64,000 bases of DNA, taken from positions 3,312,199-3,376,198 of the forward strand of contig CM001633.1 of the NCBI GenBank assembly GCA_000309945.1, read 5' to 3'. Below are positions 45,507 through 52,988 of the stretch, piece after piece. The DNA is from Leptolyngbyaceae cyanobacterium JSC-12 (GTDB lineage Bacteria > Cyanobacteriota > Cyanobacteriia > Leptolyngbyales > Leptolyngbyaceae). Made by a program: the position numbers and the translations under genes. The notes beneath the pieces are model-generated. The model saw nothing but the letters and a program-made list of their open reading frames with translations. It searched no databases and was not told the DNA's origin. Position 1 is the first letter of the stretch, and each line of letters starts with the position of its first letter.

Positions 45507-46376
45507 CTACTGAGACAGTAAACCCCTTTCAAGATGAATCACAGGTCTTTTGGTGGCAAGTCTGCGTCCAATCGCTACAGCAATAGGCTCCAAACTTTTG
45601 ACCAGCGCTGTCATGTCGTCTAATGACAATGCCTGTCTTGCATCCGAAGCAGACTTTTCCGGTACAGGATGACATTCGATGATTAAACCATCGGCTCCAC
45701 ACGCGATCGCAGCCCGCGCCAGATCAGGAATCAACTCGCGCTTGCCAGCCGCATGACTAGGATCCACAATTACAGGCAAGTGAGTTAACTGTTTCAACGC
45801 AACTACAGCCCCCAAATCCAACACATTCCGAGTGTAAGAGTCGAAACTACGAATCCCTCGCTCACACAACACCACATTAGGATTTCCATGCGCCAGGATA
45901 TATTCTGCTGCCATCACAAATTCCTCGATCGTCGCTGCTAACCCACGCTTCAGCAATACAGGCTTATTCACCTTACCTAGCGCTTTTAATAGCTCAAAAT
46001 TTTGCATGTTACGGCTACCAACTTGGAGCATATCAACGTAAGCACAGACAGGTTCCAGTTGCGCGATGGACATTACTTCTGTCACCACAGGCATTTCATA
46101 CTGTTGCCGCACCGATGCAAGAATTCGCAGCCCATCAACTCCCATCCCCTGAAAACTATAAGGGGAGGTGCGTGGCTTATACACACCTCCCCTCAGGGCT
46201 TGAACAGAAATGCTCGAAAGAGCTTGGGCAACTTGCTGCATTTGCTCTAAACTTTCCACCGCACAGGGTCCACCAATCAAGACAATATCCTGCCCTCCAA
46301 CTATAACCTGGTTAGACAGGTTGACCCTAGTACGATCCTCAGAATGGGATTTGGCTGTAAGTTTTGCGTCCAACAC
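45507..46376 (-). CDS. DAHP synthase, core-only (class I beta)
   Basis: 289 aa from a GTG at 46376 that follows TTAGGAG by eight bases; the longer ATG frame to 46460 runs through the terminator stem and is rejected. It makes 3-deoxy-D-arabino-heptulosonate-7-phosphate from PEP and erythrose-4-phosphate, the first shikimate step. Conserved parts are GGPCAVES, RGGVYKPRTSPYSFQG, VLLKRG, CERGIRSFD, IVDPSHAAGKRELI and IIECHPVPEKSASDARQAL. The N-terminal roughly 70-residue regulatory domain common in class I beta enzymes is absent. Two aromatic leader-peptide attenuators precede it (46421-46686). The symbol is left open because other DAHP synthases may exist in the genome. Confidence 0.92.
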   Translation of the reverse strand: MLDAKLTAKSHSEDRTRVNLSNQVIVGGQDIVLIGGPCAVESLEQMQQVAQALSSISVQALRGGVYKPRTSPYSFQGMGVDGLRILASVRQQYEMPVVTEVMSIAQLEPVCAYVDMLQVGSRNMQNFELLKALGKVNKPVLLKRGLAATIEEFVMAAEYILAHGNPNVVLCERGIRSFDSYTRNVLDLGAVVALKQLTHLPVIVDPSHAAGKRELIPDLARAAIACGADGLIIECHPVPEKSASDARQALSLDDMTALVKSLEPIAVAIGRRLATKRPVIHLERGLLSQ

Positions 46377-46420
46377 GATTGAGACTCCTAAGAAACTAGC
46401 AACAAACAAACGTGACAAAC

Positions 46421-46449
46421 AAAAAGCCCGGAACCAATGTCCCGGGCTA
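46421..46449 (-). terminator. Intrinsic terminator 2 of the DAHP synthase leader
   Basis: On the minus strand AGCCCGG (46448-46442) pairs with CCGGGCT (46431-46425) and is followed by TTTT and GTTTG. It lies 44 bp before the DAHP synthase start codon. Its 5' arm can instead pair with the antiterminator strand at 46471-46482. Confidence 0.88.
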
Positions 46450-46482
46450 GCGTGAATCAATGCACAACAAGCTCACCCGGGA
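46440..46482 (-). promoter_or_regulatory. Antiterminator 2
   Basis: TCCCGGGTGAGC (46482-46471) overlaps the last codons and stop of leader peptide 2. It pairs with GCTAGCCCGGGA (46451-46440) in 11 of 12 positions, one of them G-U. The second strand contains the whole 5' arm of terminator 2, so the two structures exclude each other. Confidence 0.8.
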
Positions 46483-46535
46483 TCTTCCCTGGTCCAAAAA
46501 TAAAAACCGTAAAACTCATGGTTAAGCTGATGCAT
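46473..46535 (-). CDS. Aromatic leader peptide 2
   Basis: A 20-codon frame, ATG at 46535 to TGA at 46473, reading MHQLNHE-FYGFYFW-TREDPG. Six of seven consecutive codons after residue 7 encode Phe, Tyr or Trp. A ribosome stalling there for lack of charged tRNA would leave the antiterminator strand in the last codons free. No strong ribosome-binding site is visible (GGAT about 14 bases upstream). An overlapping frame from the ATG at 46519 (MSFTVFIF...) is less rich in aromatic codons and is rejected. Confidence 0.82.
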   Translation of the reverse strand: MHQLNHEFYGFYFWTREDPG

Positions 46536-46564
46536 GGCAAGCAATATCCAACAATGTGAGCAAT

Positions 46565-46593
46565 CAAAAAGCCGCAGATTTTAGTCTGCGGCT
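46565..46593 (-). terminator. Intrinsic terminator 1 of the DAHP synthase leader
   Basis: On the minus strand AGCCGCAGA (46593-46585) pairs with TCTGCGGCT (46578-46570), loop CTAAAA, followed by TTTTTG. Its 5' arm overlaps the antiterminator 1 partner strand by six bases. Confidence 0.9.
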
Positions 46594-46641
46594 CACCCAG
46601 AGAAGCTCAGCAAATACACTTGCTCACTCCAGGTGAACCAC
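46588..46641 (-). promoter_or_regulatory. Antiterminator 1
   Basis: GTGGTTCACCTGGAG (46641-46627), exactly the last five codons of leader peptide 1, pairs with CTCTGGGTGAGCCGC (46602-46588) over 15 contiguous positions, 11 Watson-Crick and 4 G-U. The second strand includes six bases of the terminator 1 arm. This is the strand 2 to strand 3 relation of classical attenuators. Confidence 0.82.
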
Positions 46642-46686
46642 CAGATACCAAAAGTAAAAGTAAAAAACTCTAAGAATGACTGTCAC
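46624..46686 (-). CDS. Aromatic leader peptide 1
   Basis: A 20-codon frame from GTG (46686) to TGA (46624). Codons 8-14 are TTT TAC TTT TAC TTT TGG TAT, encoding FYFYFWY, seven aromatic residues in a row with all three shikimate end products. The peptide ends LVVHLE. There is no in-frame ATG upstream before a stop, so GTG is the best start; the ribosome-binding site is weak. Its role as a ribosome-stalling sensor is inferred from the codon run and the downstream structures. Confidence 0.82.
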   Translation of the reverse strand: MTVILRVFYFYFWYLVVHLE

Positions 46687-46767
46687 GGAGATCCAGCCTG
46701 TAATAAATTCCTATGGCTCGACCCTATCAAAGAAAATCTCTAAACGTCAAGTCCTGAACAGGCGAAT

Positions 46768-46796
46768 TTTATAAGGATCGTCCAAGAGTATAACAA
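46768..46796 (-). promoter_or_regulatory. Sigma-70-type promoter of the DAHP synthase leader
   Basis: On the minus strand TTGTTA (46796-46791), a 17-base spacer and TATAAA (46773-46768) fit a housekeeping promoter. Transcription would start near 46761, giving a leader of about 385 nt before the DAHP synthase codon 1. A second, weaker pair (TTGACG, 18 bases, TAGGGT) lies just downstream. Confidence 0.6.
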
Positions 46797-46961
46797 TTCA
46801 TTTAGCAACTGATTAATCAGGCTTGATATTGACAATCTAGAATAGTTTTTTCTAGAGAAAAACCTCAGTCTCTTGAGAGAGTCTTCAAGAAATTTCAGTA
46901 ATTATACTGTTCAACAGTTTTTAATCTGTTTACAATGAGAAATGCAGGGTGATGGTAATCT

Positions 46962-47204
46962 ATGGCATTGTACTCATTAAATAAAGAGTGGACGGTATTC
47001 CTGTCTCTAGGGGCATTACTTCTACCTCTAACGTCTGTATCCGCCCTCTATGAAAAATTGTTCAGGAATTTATCGATTTTCAGTATTACTGCTGAACAGA
47101 CAGAGATTTCAACCTTTAATACAAATTCTGCATCTGGGTATGAGCCGCCCCCCGATATTGGAAAACCTCGACGAACAGGAGGTTCGGGTGGGCGCATATC
47201 GTGA
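46962..47204 (+). CDS. Small exported hypothetical protein
   Basis: 80 aa with a hydrophobic segment (WTVFLSLGALLLPLTSVSAL, residues 10-29) that could be a signal peptide. The C-terminus, GYEPPPDIGKPRRTGGSGGR, is a motif I associate with exported cyanobacterial proteins. The function is unknown. It is divergent from the attenuated DAHP synthase leader. An inverted repeat (CGGTC...GACCG, about 47266-47301) follows it. Confidence 0.6.
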   Translation: MALYSLNKEWTVFLSLGALLLPLTSVSALYEKLFRNLSIFSITAEQTEISTFNTNSASGYEPPPDIGKPRRTGGSGGRIS

Positions 47205-47352
47205 ATGAGTAGCATTCCAGAAGGGGAATACTAACAAATACTAACGACTGACAAATACTAACGAACGGTCAGAAAGTGGCGCTTGCTCATTCTCCGACCG
47301 CTTATTAAGTTTGGTTGGTGGTAGTCACTAAATCATTATGAACTTTGATCTC

Positions 47353-47386
47353 GGAATGATGAGCAGCGATAGCTGCTCATCATTCC
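47353..47386 (-). terminator. Stem-loop downstream of petA
   Basis: GGAATGATGAGCAGC and GCTGCTCATCATTCC form a perfect 15-bp stem with loop GATA, 54 bp beyond the petA stop. There is no strong T-run, but it is the clear end structure of the petC-petA operon and could also stabilise the mRNA. Confidence 0.7.
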
Positions 47387-47439
47387 CTATTAAGGTTCAC
47401 CACTAGGTCTACTTTAGCTGACTTCTATCAACTGCAGGC

Positions 47440-48426
47440 TTAGAATTGCATTTCAGCTTCCTGCACTTTCTCAATCTGCTTCTTCTTGAGTACCAGCATG
47501 ATCTGAGCCAGCGTTACGATCGCGAAGAAAGCAAGCAACCCAAGGATGCGATTTGGGCTTTGTAGAACAATCTCAGCATCAACCTGACCAAAACCACCCA
47601 CATTGGGATTATCAGTTAACGCATCGCCTGACTTAACTTCCTGCCCTTCAGCAATTAGGAGGGAAGGCCCAGCAGGAATTGTTTCTACAACCGTAGTTCC
47701 ATCGGCTGTTTGGATCGTTACCTGATAGCCACCATCTTCTGCTTTAGTAATTTGGTTCACGGTTCCACTTGCAGACGCAGTGTACACTGCATTGTTACTC
47801 TTTTCGCCGTTGGGGTAAACTTGGCCACGTCCACGATTCCCCCCTACATGCACTGAGTACTTACCAAAAGAAATGGATTTGTCCGTGCTGGGATCTGGAG
47901 ATAAAATTGGAAAAGTAATTTCCTGATACTGCTCACCTGGTAAGGGTCCAACAACAATGATGTTTTCCTTGTCTTCGCTATAAGGCTGGAAGTAAACGTC
48001 CTGGACACGCTCTTTCATCTCTTCAGGAATGCGGTCTTCAGGAGCAAGTTTAAAGCCTTCGGGCAGCATCAAAACAGCGCCAACGTTTAAGGGTCCTTTT
48101 TCGCCACCTGCGACAACTTGTTGAATGCTTGTGTCGTAAGGGATTTTCACCACTGCTTCAAAGACGGTATCCGGCAAAACAGCTTGGGGGATTTCAACAT
48201 AGGTTGGTTTTGCCGCCAAGTGGCAGTTTGCGCAGACAATGCGTCCGGTTGCTTCACGCGGGGTTTCGTATGCTTGTTGAGCAAAGATGGGATAAGCGAT
48301 CGCGGCTTGAGGTAAAGCCAAATGACTGACCAAGAGTACAGCAATAGATGTGATCGTCACTGTAGCAATGTGCTTCAGGTTTGCGACTCTTTTCAGCAAT
48401 ACTTCTGTCAAAAAGCGTGTTCTCAT
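47440..48426 (-). CDS. petA: Cytochrome f
   Basis: 328 aa; the c-type haem subunit of the cytochrome b6f complex, passing electrons to plastocyanin or cytochrome c6. A signal peptide precedes [15 protein letters not shown]; the mature N-terminal Tyr is the axial haem ligand. The haem motif is [14 protein letters not shown]-terminal membrane anchor ([20 protein letters not shown]) is followed by a basic stromal tail. It follows petC by 113 bp. Confidence 0.97.
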   Translation of the reverse strand: MRTRFLTEVLLKRVANLKHIATVTITSIAVLLVSHLALPQAAIAYPIFAQQAYETPREATGRIVCANCHLAAKPTYVEIPQAVLPDTVFEAVVKIPYDTSIQQVVAGGEKGPLNVGAVLMLPEGFKLAPEDRIPEEMKERVQDVYFQPYSEDKENIIVVGPLPGEQYQEITFPILSPDPSTDKSISFGKYSVHVGGNRGRGQVYPNGEKSNNAVYTASASGTVNQITKAEDGGYQVTIQTADGTTVVETIPAGPSLLIAEGQEVKSGDALTDNPNVGGFGQVDAEIVLQSPNRILGLLAFFAIVTLAQIMLVLKKKQIEKVQEAEMQF

Positions 48427-48539
48427 GTCTGGTTCGGGTTCAATAGCGGGAACTTGGGTAAGATCGGAGGTTCATCAACAAACGTCAGAAGCAGCAAACT
48501 TCGATCAATCAAAAATTAAACGCAACGTGGGACAGAAGT

Positions 48540-49079
48540 TTAAGCCCACCAGGGATCTTCTCCAGTCCGGAAGTCAGTTTCTGTCCAGGGGGTAAAGGAA
48601 ATCTTATCGTTTTCAACTGTGGCATGAACAAGTGCCAGTGATAGGGGAGCTGGTCCGCGAACAACTTTACCTTCGCTGTTGTACTGAGAACCGTGGCAAG
48701 GACATATAAACTTGTTCTCGCTGGCGTTCCAGGGCACAACACAACCTAAGTGGGTGCAGACTGCGTTAAGACCAAAGCTTGCGATCGATTTATCCTCTTG
48801 CACGATGATGTAGGTTGGATCACCCTTAAGTCCTTGAGCCAGAACGTGATCACCAGCATTGTGAGATGCCAGAAAGTCAGTTACTCCAATATCATTCCCA
48901 AGCGCATCTTTAGCTGTGACGCCACCGCTACCACCGCCTGTAGAGGGAGGAATGAAATAATTGATGACTGGATAAAGCATACCCAGAACCGTGCCTGCGC
49001 CTGTACCAACCATCAAAAGGTTCATAAATTGGCGACGACCCATATCAGGTACATCGGGAGATCCAGAAAGTTGAGTCAT
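48540..49079 (-). CDS. petC: Rieske iron-sulfur protein of cytochrome b6f
   Basis: 179 aa. One N-terminal membrane anchor ([20 protein letters not shown]), a glycine-rich hinge (STGGGSGG), and the 2Fe-2S cluster motifs CTHLGC and CPCHGSQY. It accepts electrons from plastoquinol and passes them to cytochrome f on the lumen side. The preceding GRRQFMN suggests Tat-type export. It is the first gene of the petC-petA operon. Confidence 0.97.
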   Translation of the reverse strand: MTQLSGSPDVPDMGRRQFMNLLMVGTGAGTVLGMLYPVINYFIPPSTGGGSGGVTAKDALGNDIGVTDFLASHNAGDHVLAQGLKGDPTYIIVQEDKSIASFGLNAVCTHLGCVVPWNASENKFICPCHGSQYNSEGKVVRGPAPLSLALVHATVENDKISFTPWTETDFRTGEDPWWA

Positions 49080-49304
49080 GATGTTAAACGATATTAAGGA
49101 TTGAGCTTACTTTAGAGTAGTAGCACATACGTCCAGTGCGCTGAGCCTGGCGATTAATCTGGCTTCTATCGATACCAATCGTAATTATTACATTGTGTAA
49201 GCATCCTGAAAAACTCCCACAACCTATTTAGAACGATACGAAATGTTAAGTGCCTTTTGGAGTAGGGAAATCCTGGACACCCATCAGGCATGGGTGAGTA
49301 TTTT

Positions 49305-50696
49305 CTAAGTGGGGGTTTTTTCAGAACTGGGAGTTGCTAAACGCCAGCCCTTTTTCACTACCTGTCGCGATCGCGCAATCACCAGACAATCATCTGGAAC
49401 ATCTTCTGTAATGGTGGAGCCAGCTGCAACCGTCACCGCTTCGCCTAACTTAATGGGTGCTACCAGAACACTGTTAGATCCTGTTTTCGTGCGATCGCCA
49501 ATGAATGTTGGATGCTTTTTAACGCCATCGTAGTTCGCTGTAATTGTGCCTGCCCCAATGTTGACCTGGCTACCCGCAGTTGTATCGCCTAAATAGGAAA
49601 GATGTGCTACGTTTGTGCGATCGCCCAGCGTTGTATTTTTCAGTTCAACAAAATTCCCAACCCGGCATCGCTGGCCAACCTGTACCTGCCCCCGCAAATG
49701 AGTGTAGGGACCAATCCGAGTACCATCCGCCACCGAACTACCGCTGATGACAGAGTACAGCACAGTTACATTATTCCCAATCTGGCTATCCTCAACTAAA
49801 CTGCCAGGTCCTACCCGGCTACCAGTTCCGATCTTTGTCATCCCTCGCAAATGGGTCTGCGGTTCAATAATTACGTCTGGCTCTAACTGAACCGTGTCAT
49901 CGATGGTGATACTGTCTGGGTCAATCAATGTAACGCCTTTGCGCATCCAGTCATCCTTAATCCGAGTTTGCAGAATGCTATAAGCATCCGCCAATTGTTT
50001 GCGATCGTTAATCCCTAAAATTTCCTGATAGTCATCCACATCAAATACCATGACTGGATCTAGGTAGTTAACGGCATCAGTCAGGTAATACTCTCGCTGA
50101 TCGTTGTCAGCCCTGAGCTTTGGCAAAACAGCAGCAAGGGCAGACCAACGAAAACAATACACTCCAGCATTGATTCGGCGATTTTGCTTTTGCGCTGGGG
50201 AACAATCTCGGTCTTCGATAATTTGCTGCAACACGTTCTGCCCGTTGCAAAAAACTCGTCCATAACCTTTGGGATTAGGTAGATGGGCTGTCAGAATCGT
50301 AGCTGGGCTGTTATTCTCCTGATGAGCTTTTAGCAGCCGCTTGAGCGTCTCTGACCGTAATAGGGGAACATCCCCATTCAGTACCAACAAGTCTCCATCA
50401 AAGTCCTTTAACTCAGGTAAAAGCTGTTGAACAGCATGTCCAGTCCCTAATTGTTCACGCTGTTCTACAAATTCTAGAGGGGGTAAATCTTTTCCTAATC
50501 GCAGATTAATTAAAGCTTCAGTTACCAACTCAGCTCGATATCCGACGATCACTAAACGCCGAACGGGTTGTAGATGGTCAACGCTATCAAGAACTCGTTC
50601 AATTAGCGATCGCCCACCCAATTGATGCAGAACTTTAGGCAGATCTGATTTCATCCGAGTTCCACGTCCAGCCGCTAAGATTGCTACTGCTACCAT
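49305..50696 (-). CDS. glmU: GlmU, bifunctional UDP-GlcNAc synthesis enzyme
   Basis: 463 aa. The N-terminal uridyltransferase domain has [20 protein letters not shown]; the C-terminal left-handed beta-helix acetyltransferase has the [15 protein letters not shown] segment and GSNSVLVAP. It acetylates glucosamine-1-phosphate and then attaches UMP, giving UDP-GlcNAc for peptidoglycan. It lies upstream of petC on the same strand, 225 bp away, with no evidence of cotranscription. Confidence 0.96.
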   Translation of the reverse strand: MVAVAILAAGRGTRMKSDLPKVLHQLGGRSLIERVLDSVDHLQPVRRLVIVGYRAELVTEALINLRLGKDLPPLEFVEQREQLGTGHAVQQLLPELKDFDGDLLVLNGDVPLLRSETLKRLLKAHQENNSPATILTAHLPNPKGYGRVFCNGQNVLQQIIEDRDCSPAQKQNRRINAGVYCFRWSALAAVLPKLRADNDQREYYLTDAVNYLDPVMVFDVDDYQEILGINDRKQLADAYSILQTRIKDDWMRKGVTLIDPDSITIDDTVQLEPDVIIEPQTHLRGMTKIGTGSRVGPGSLVEDSQIGNNVTVLYSVISGSSVADGTRIGPYTHLRGQVQVGQRCRVGNFVELKNTTLGDRTNVAHLSYLGDTTAGSQVNIGAGTITANYDGVKKHPTFIGDRTKTGSNSVLVAPIKLGEAVTVAAGSTITEDVPDDCLVIARSRQVVKKGWRLATPSSEKTPT

Positions 50697-50783
50697 TCCT
50701 GTTCAAGACCTGTCGATGTGCGTCTTTAAGCTTATCGAAGAAGACGTAGGAGATGAAGGGATGATGCAATAGACTCTGAATCA

Positions 50784-51830
50784 TTAAGCGGCTGAAGACG
50801 CAGGTTGCGATCGATCTCCTGCTACAGACAGTTCTGCTGAAGGATATGAGGTTTCAGCAACAGAGCTTTCAACCAGTTGAATAAACTCCTTGAATTGATT
50901 AACCAGAGCGGGATTACGCCATCCCTTAGCAGTTTCCTCATCCAAAATAGTCAGCGCTTCTTCGGGGGTAAACGCCTTCTTGTAAGGACGCTCACTCGTT
51001 AAAGCATCATAAATATCGATGAGTTGAAATACCTGAGCCAGAAACGGAATTTGATCCCCCTTTAATCCATCAGGGTAGCCAGAACCATCCCAACGTTCGT
51101 GGTGATGCCGAATAATGGGAACAACTCCCCGCATTGTCCGGAGTGGCTGGCAAATACGTTCGCCAATCAAGACGTGTTGCTGCATAATTTCCCACTCTTC
51201 AGCCGTGAGTCTTCCAGGTTTCAACAAAACGGCATCTGGAATACCAATTTTCCCAATATCGTGGAGATACCCTCCCCACATAAGATCTCGGACTTCGTTA
51301 CGAGGCAACCCTAAAAACTCACCAAATGCTTGTCCCCGTTTGACTAACCGTTCGCAATGATCTCCCGTATTAGGATCACGGCTTTCGATTGTACGAGCAA
51401 TTGAAAACAATGCCTGTTCAGCGTGATCCAGATCCTCGTTGAGTCGCTTCTGTCGAATTAATGATTTGACGCGGGCTGATAACTCCAACTGGTCAAATGG
51501 CTTCGTCAGAAAATCATCGCCCCCCGCTTCAATTCCTCTCAAACGAGAGCGGCGATCGTCCAATGCAGTAACAAACACAATCGGAGTCAGACGGGTATGC
51601 TCATCCTGCTTCAAGCAACGACAAACCTCAAACCCATCCATCCCTGGCATCATCACATCCAGCAGAATCAAGTCTGGATTCCCTGAATGAACCATTTCTA
51701 GGGCAGCTGGTCCACTATCCGCTTCGATTACATCGTATCCCTCGACAGACAATAGCGCGACAGCCGTCATTCGGCTAGAAGGATGGTCATCAACAACAAG
51801 AACTCGAGGATGCTCTGGTAGATGATTCAC
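50784..51830 (-). CDS. Response regulator with HD-GYP domain
   Basis: 348 aa. The receiver domain has the phosphorylated Asp in LILLDVMMPGMDG (about residue 57). The output domain (about 135-310) has the HD motif YLHDIGKIGIPD and the GYP motif GSGYPDGLKGD. HD-GYP proteins usually hydrolyse cyclic di-GMP (RpfG type), so the output may be second-messenger control. The C-terminal 35 residues are Ser/Ala-rich. No kinase is adjacent. Confidence 0.9.
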   Translation of the reverse strand: MNHLPEHPRVLVVDDHPSSRMTAVALLSVEGYDVIEADSGPAALEMVHSGNPDLILLDVMMPGMDGFEVCRCLKQDEHTRLTPIVFVTALDDRRSRLRGIEAGGDDFLTKPFDQLELSARVKSLIRQKRLNEDLDHAEQALFSIARTIESRDPNTGDHCERLVKRGQAFGEFLGLPRNEVRDLMWGGYLHDIGKIGIPDAVLLKPGRLTAEEWEIMQQHVLIGERICQPLRTMRGVVPIIRHHHERWDGSGYPDGLKGDQIPFLAQVFQLIDIYDALTSERPYKKAFTPEEALTILDEETAKGWRNPALVNQFKEFIQLVESSVAETSYPSAELSVAGDRSQPASSAA

Positions 51831-52017
51831 GGGAGAAGACCTTGCGCTAGGAAATGGGAAAAACTTTTACAAAGCTGGGATGGACTGGCTCTAATTATCC
51901 ATTCCGGCATTCCTACTACAGTATGGTCAATCACCCAAACAGAAGAATCAGGTTTTCTACGGAGATTAATTTTTTACAATCACTAACCTCGTTGGCAGTG
52001 TAAAGCATCTATCGCTT

Positions 52018-52245
52018 CTAGGGCATTTGCATCGGCAAATCGCTAATTTTCACCTTGGGCGAAACATGCCCAACGACGGAGAATACTCCATCCTTAACAA
52101 CAGCCCTTTGCTTGAGATCAACCTCATTCGTCCGGCCAAACTCTTGCTCTAGAATTTCTGTTCGACAACGACGACACAACCAATAAGCTTGCCCAGAGCG
52201 GATATGGCGCAATAAAACATCTGAACAAAATGGGCAACTAGCCAT
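52018..52245 (-). CDS. Small zinc-ribbon protein
   Basis: 75 aa from the ATG at 52245 (MASCPFCSDVLLRHIRSG). CPFC and CRRC give a four-cysteine zinc ribbon with an arginine-rich loop; the rest is polar and lacks known motifs. It resembles conserved cyanobacterial small proteins of unknown function. The longer start at 52260 adds only MEFFK. Confidence 0.7.
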   Translation of the reverse strand: MASCPFCSDVLLRHIRSGQAYWLCRRCRTEILEQEFGRTNEVDLKQRAVVKDGVFSVVGHVSPKVKISDLPMQMP

Positions 52246-52260
52246 CTTAAAAAATTCCAT

Positions 52261-52658
52261 TTAATTTTGTTAAAACTTTAAGCCCTTCCAGAATCACCAC
52301 CTTCAGCTAAAAAGCTGATCTAGCAATGGGTCTCGTACCTGTTTAGAGACTCGACTCAAAAGCCAAAACAGTACTGCACCTGCATTGTGCGAATAAGCAG
52401 TGCTCTTTCGTGCGTTTCATAATGACTAATTCTTGCCTTTTCACCTAGAGCAGGCTTGTATCACTCAGTACAAATTCAAATAAGTTTATAGAGGTATTAC
52501 TAAAGTTCACAGAAGCAAGGCTTTAGTGGCGCTTCCTGCTTTAAGAATTCGGTTTACTAAATTTTTTGTCTCGTTGAAAAAGTAACGGTTCTATGAACGG
52601 CTACAAACGCTTAACGCTAGGATTGTTTACAGAAGCAATTGTTAAGCGAAGGTGAACT
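52261..52658. other. Gap between the zinc-ribbon gene and nfu
   Basis: A 398-bp divergent promoter region. It contains GTTCACAGAAGCAA (52505-52518) and GTTTACAGAAGCAA (52625-52638), a 14-bp direct repeat with one mismatch, exactly 120 bp apart and the second close to the nfu start. No gene is seen. Confidence 0.45.
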
Positions 52659-52901
52659 ATGTCTCAAGCATTGACACTGACTCCCGAAAACGTTGAGACC
52701 GTGCTCGATGAGATGCGTCCTTATTTGATGGCGGATGGCGGCAATGTGGAGCTAGTTGAGATTGATGGTCCAATTGTCAAATTGCGGCTTCAGGGTGCCT
52801 GCGGCTCTTGCCCAAGTTCCACAATGACCCTGAGAATGGGAATTGAGCGGCGTCTACGTGAGTTTATTCCTGAAATTGCTGAAGTTGAGCAGGTGCTTTA
52901 A
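52659..52901 (+). CDS. NifU-like Fe-S carrier (CnfU/Nfu)
   Basis: 80 aa, a single Nfu domain. The cluster-binding cysteines are in [19 protein letters not shown] (CxxC). Such proteins bind a 4Fe-4S or 2Fe-2S cluster between two subunits and deliver it to targets such as photosystem I. It is distinct from full-length NifU. GAAGG lies upstream of the ATG. The suf operon is elsewhere in the window (15-21 kb). Confidence 0.92.
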   Translation: MSQALTLTPENVETVLDEMRPYLMADGGNVELVEIDGPIVKLRLQGACGSCPSSTMTLRMGIERRLREFIPEIAEVEQVL

Positions 52902-52988
52902 GGGGGATTAGCGCCGTGGGGAGTAGGGACTAGATTTGGTTCTTCTTCCCCTGTCCCCCATCCTCTATCCCCTTAGTCTTCTATCCTC

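Noticed and set aside
46377-46460. N-terminal extension of the DAHP synthase to the ATG at 46460
   Set aside because: It would be translated from the terminator 2 stem, and a GTG with a good ribosome-binding site (TTAGGAG) gives a normal core enzyme.
46457-46519. Overlapping leader frame MSFTVFIFGPGK... in the DAHP synthase leader
   Set aside because: It has only three separated Phe codons, while the overlapping frame from the ATG at 46535 has FYGFYFW, mirrors leader 1, and ends at the antiterminator strand.
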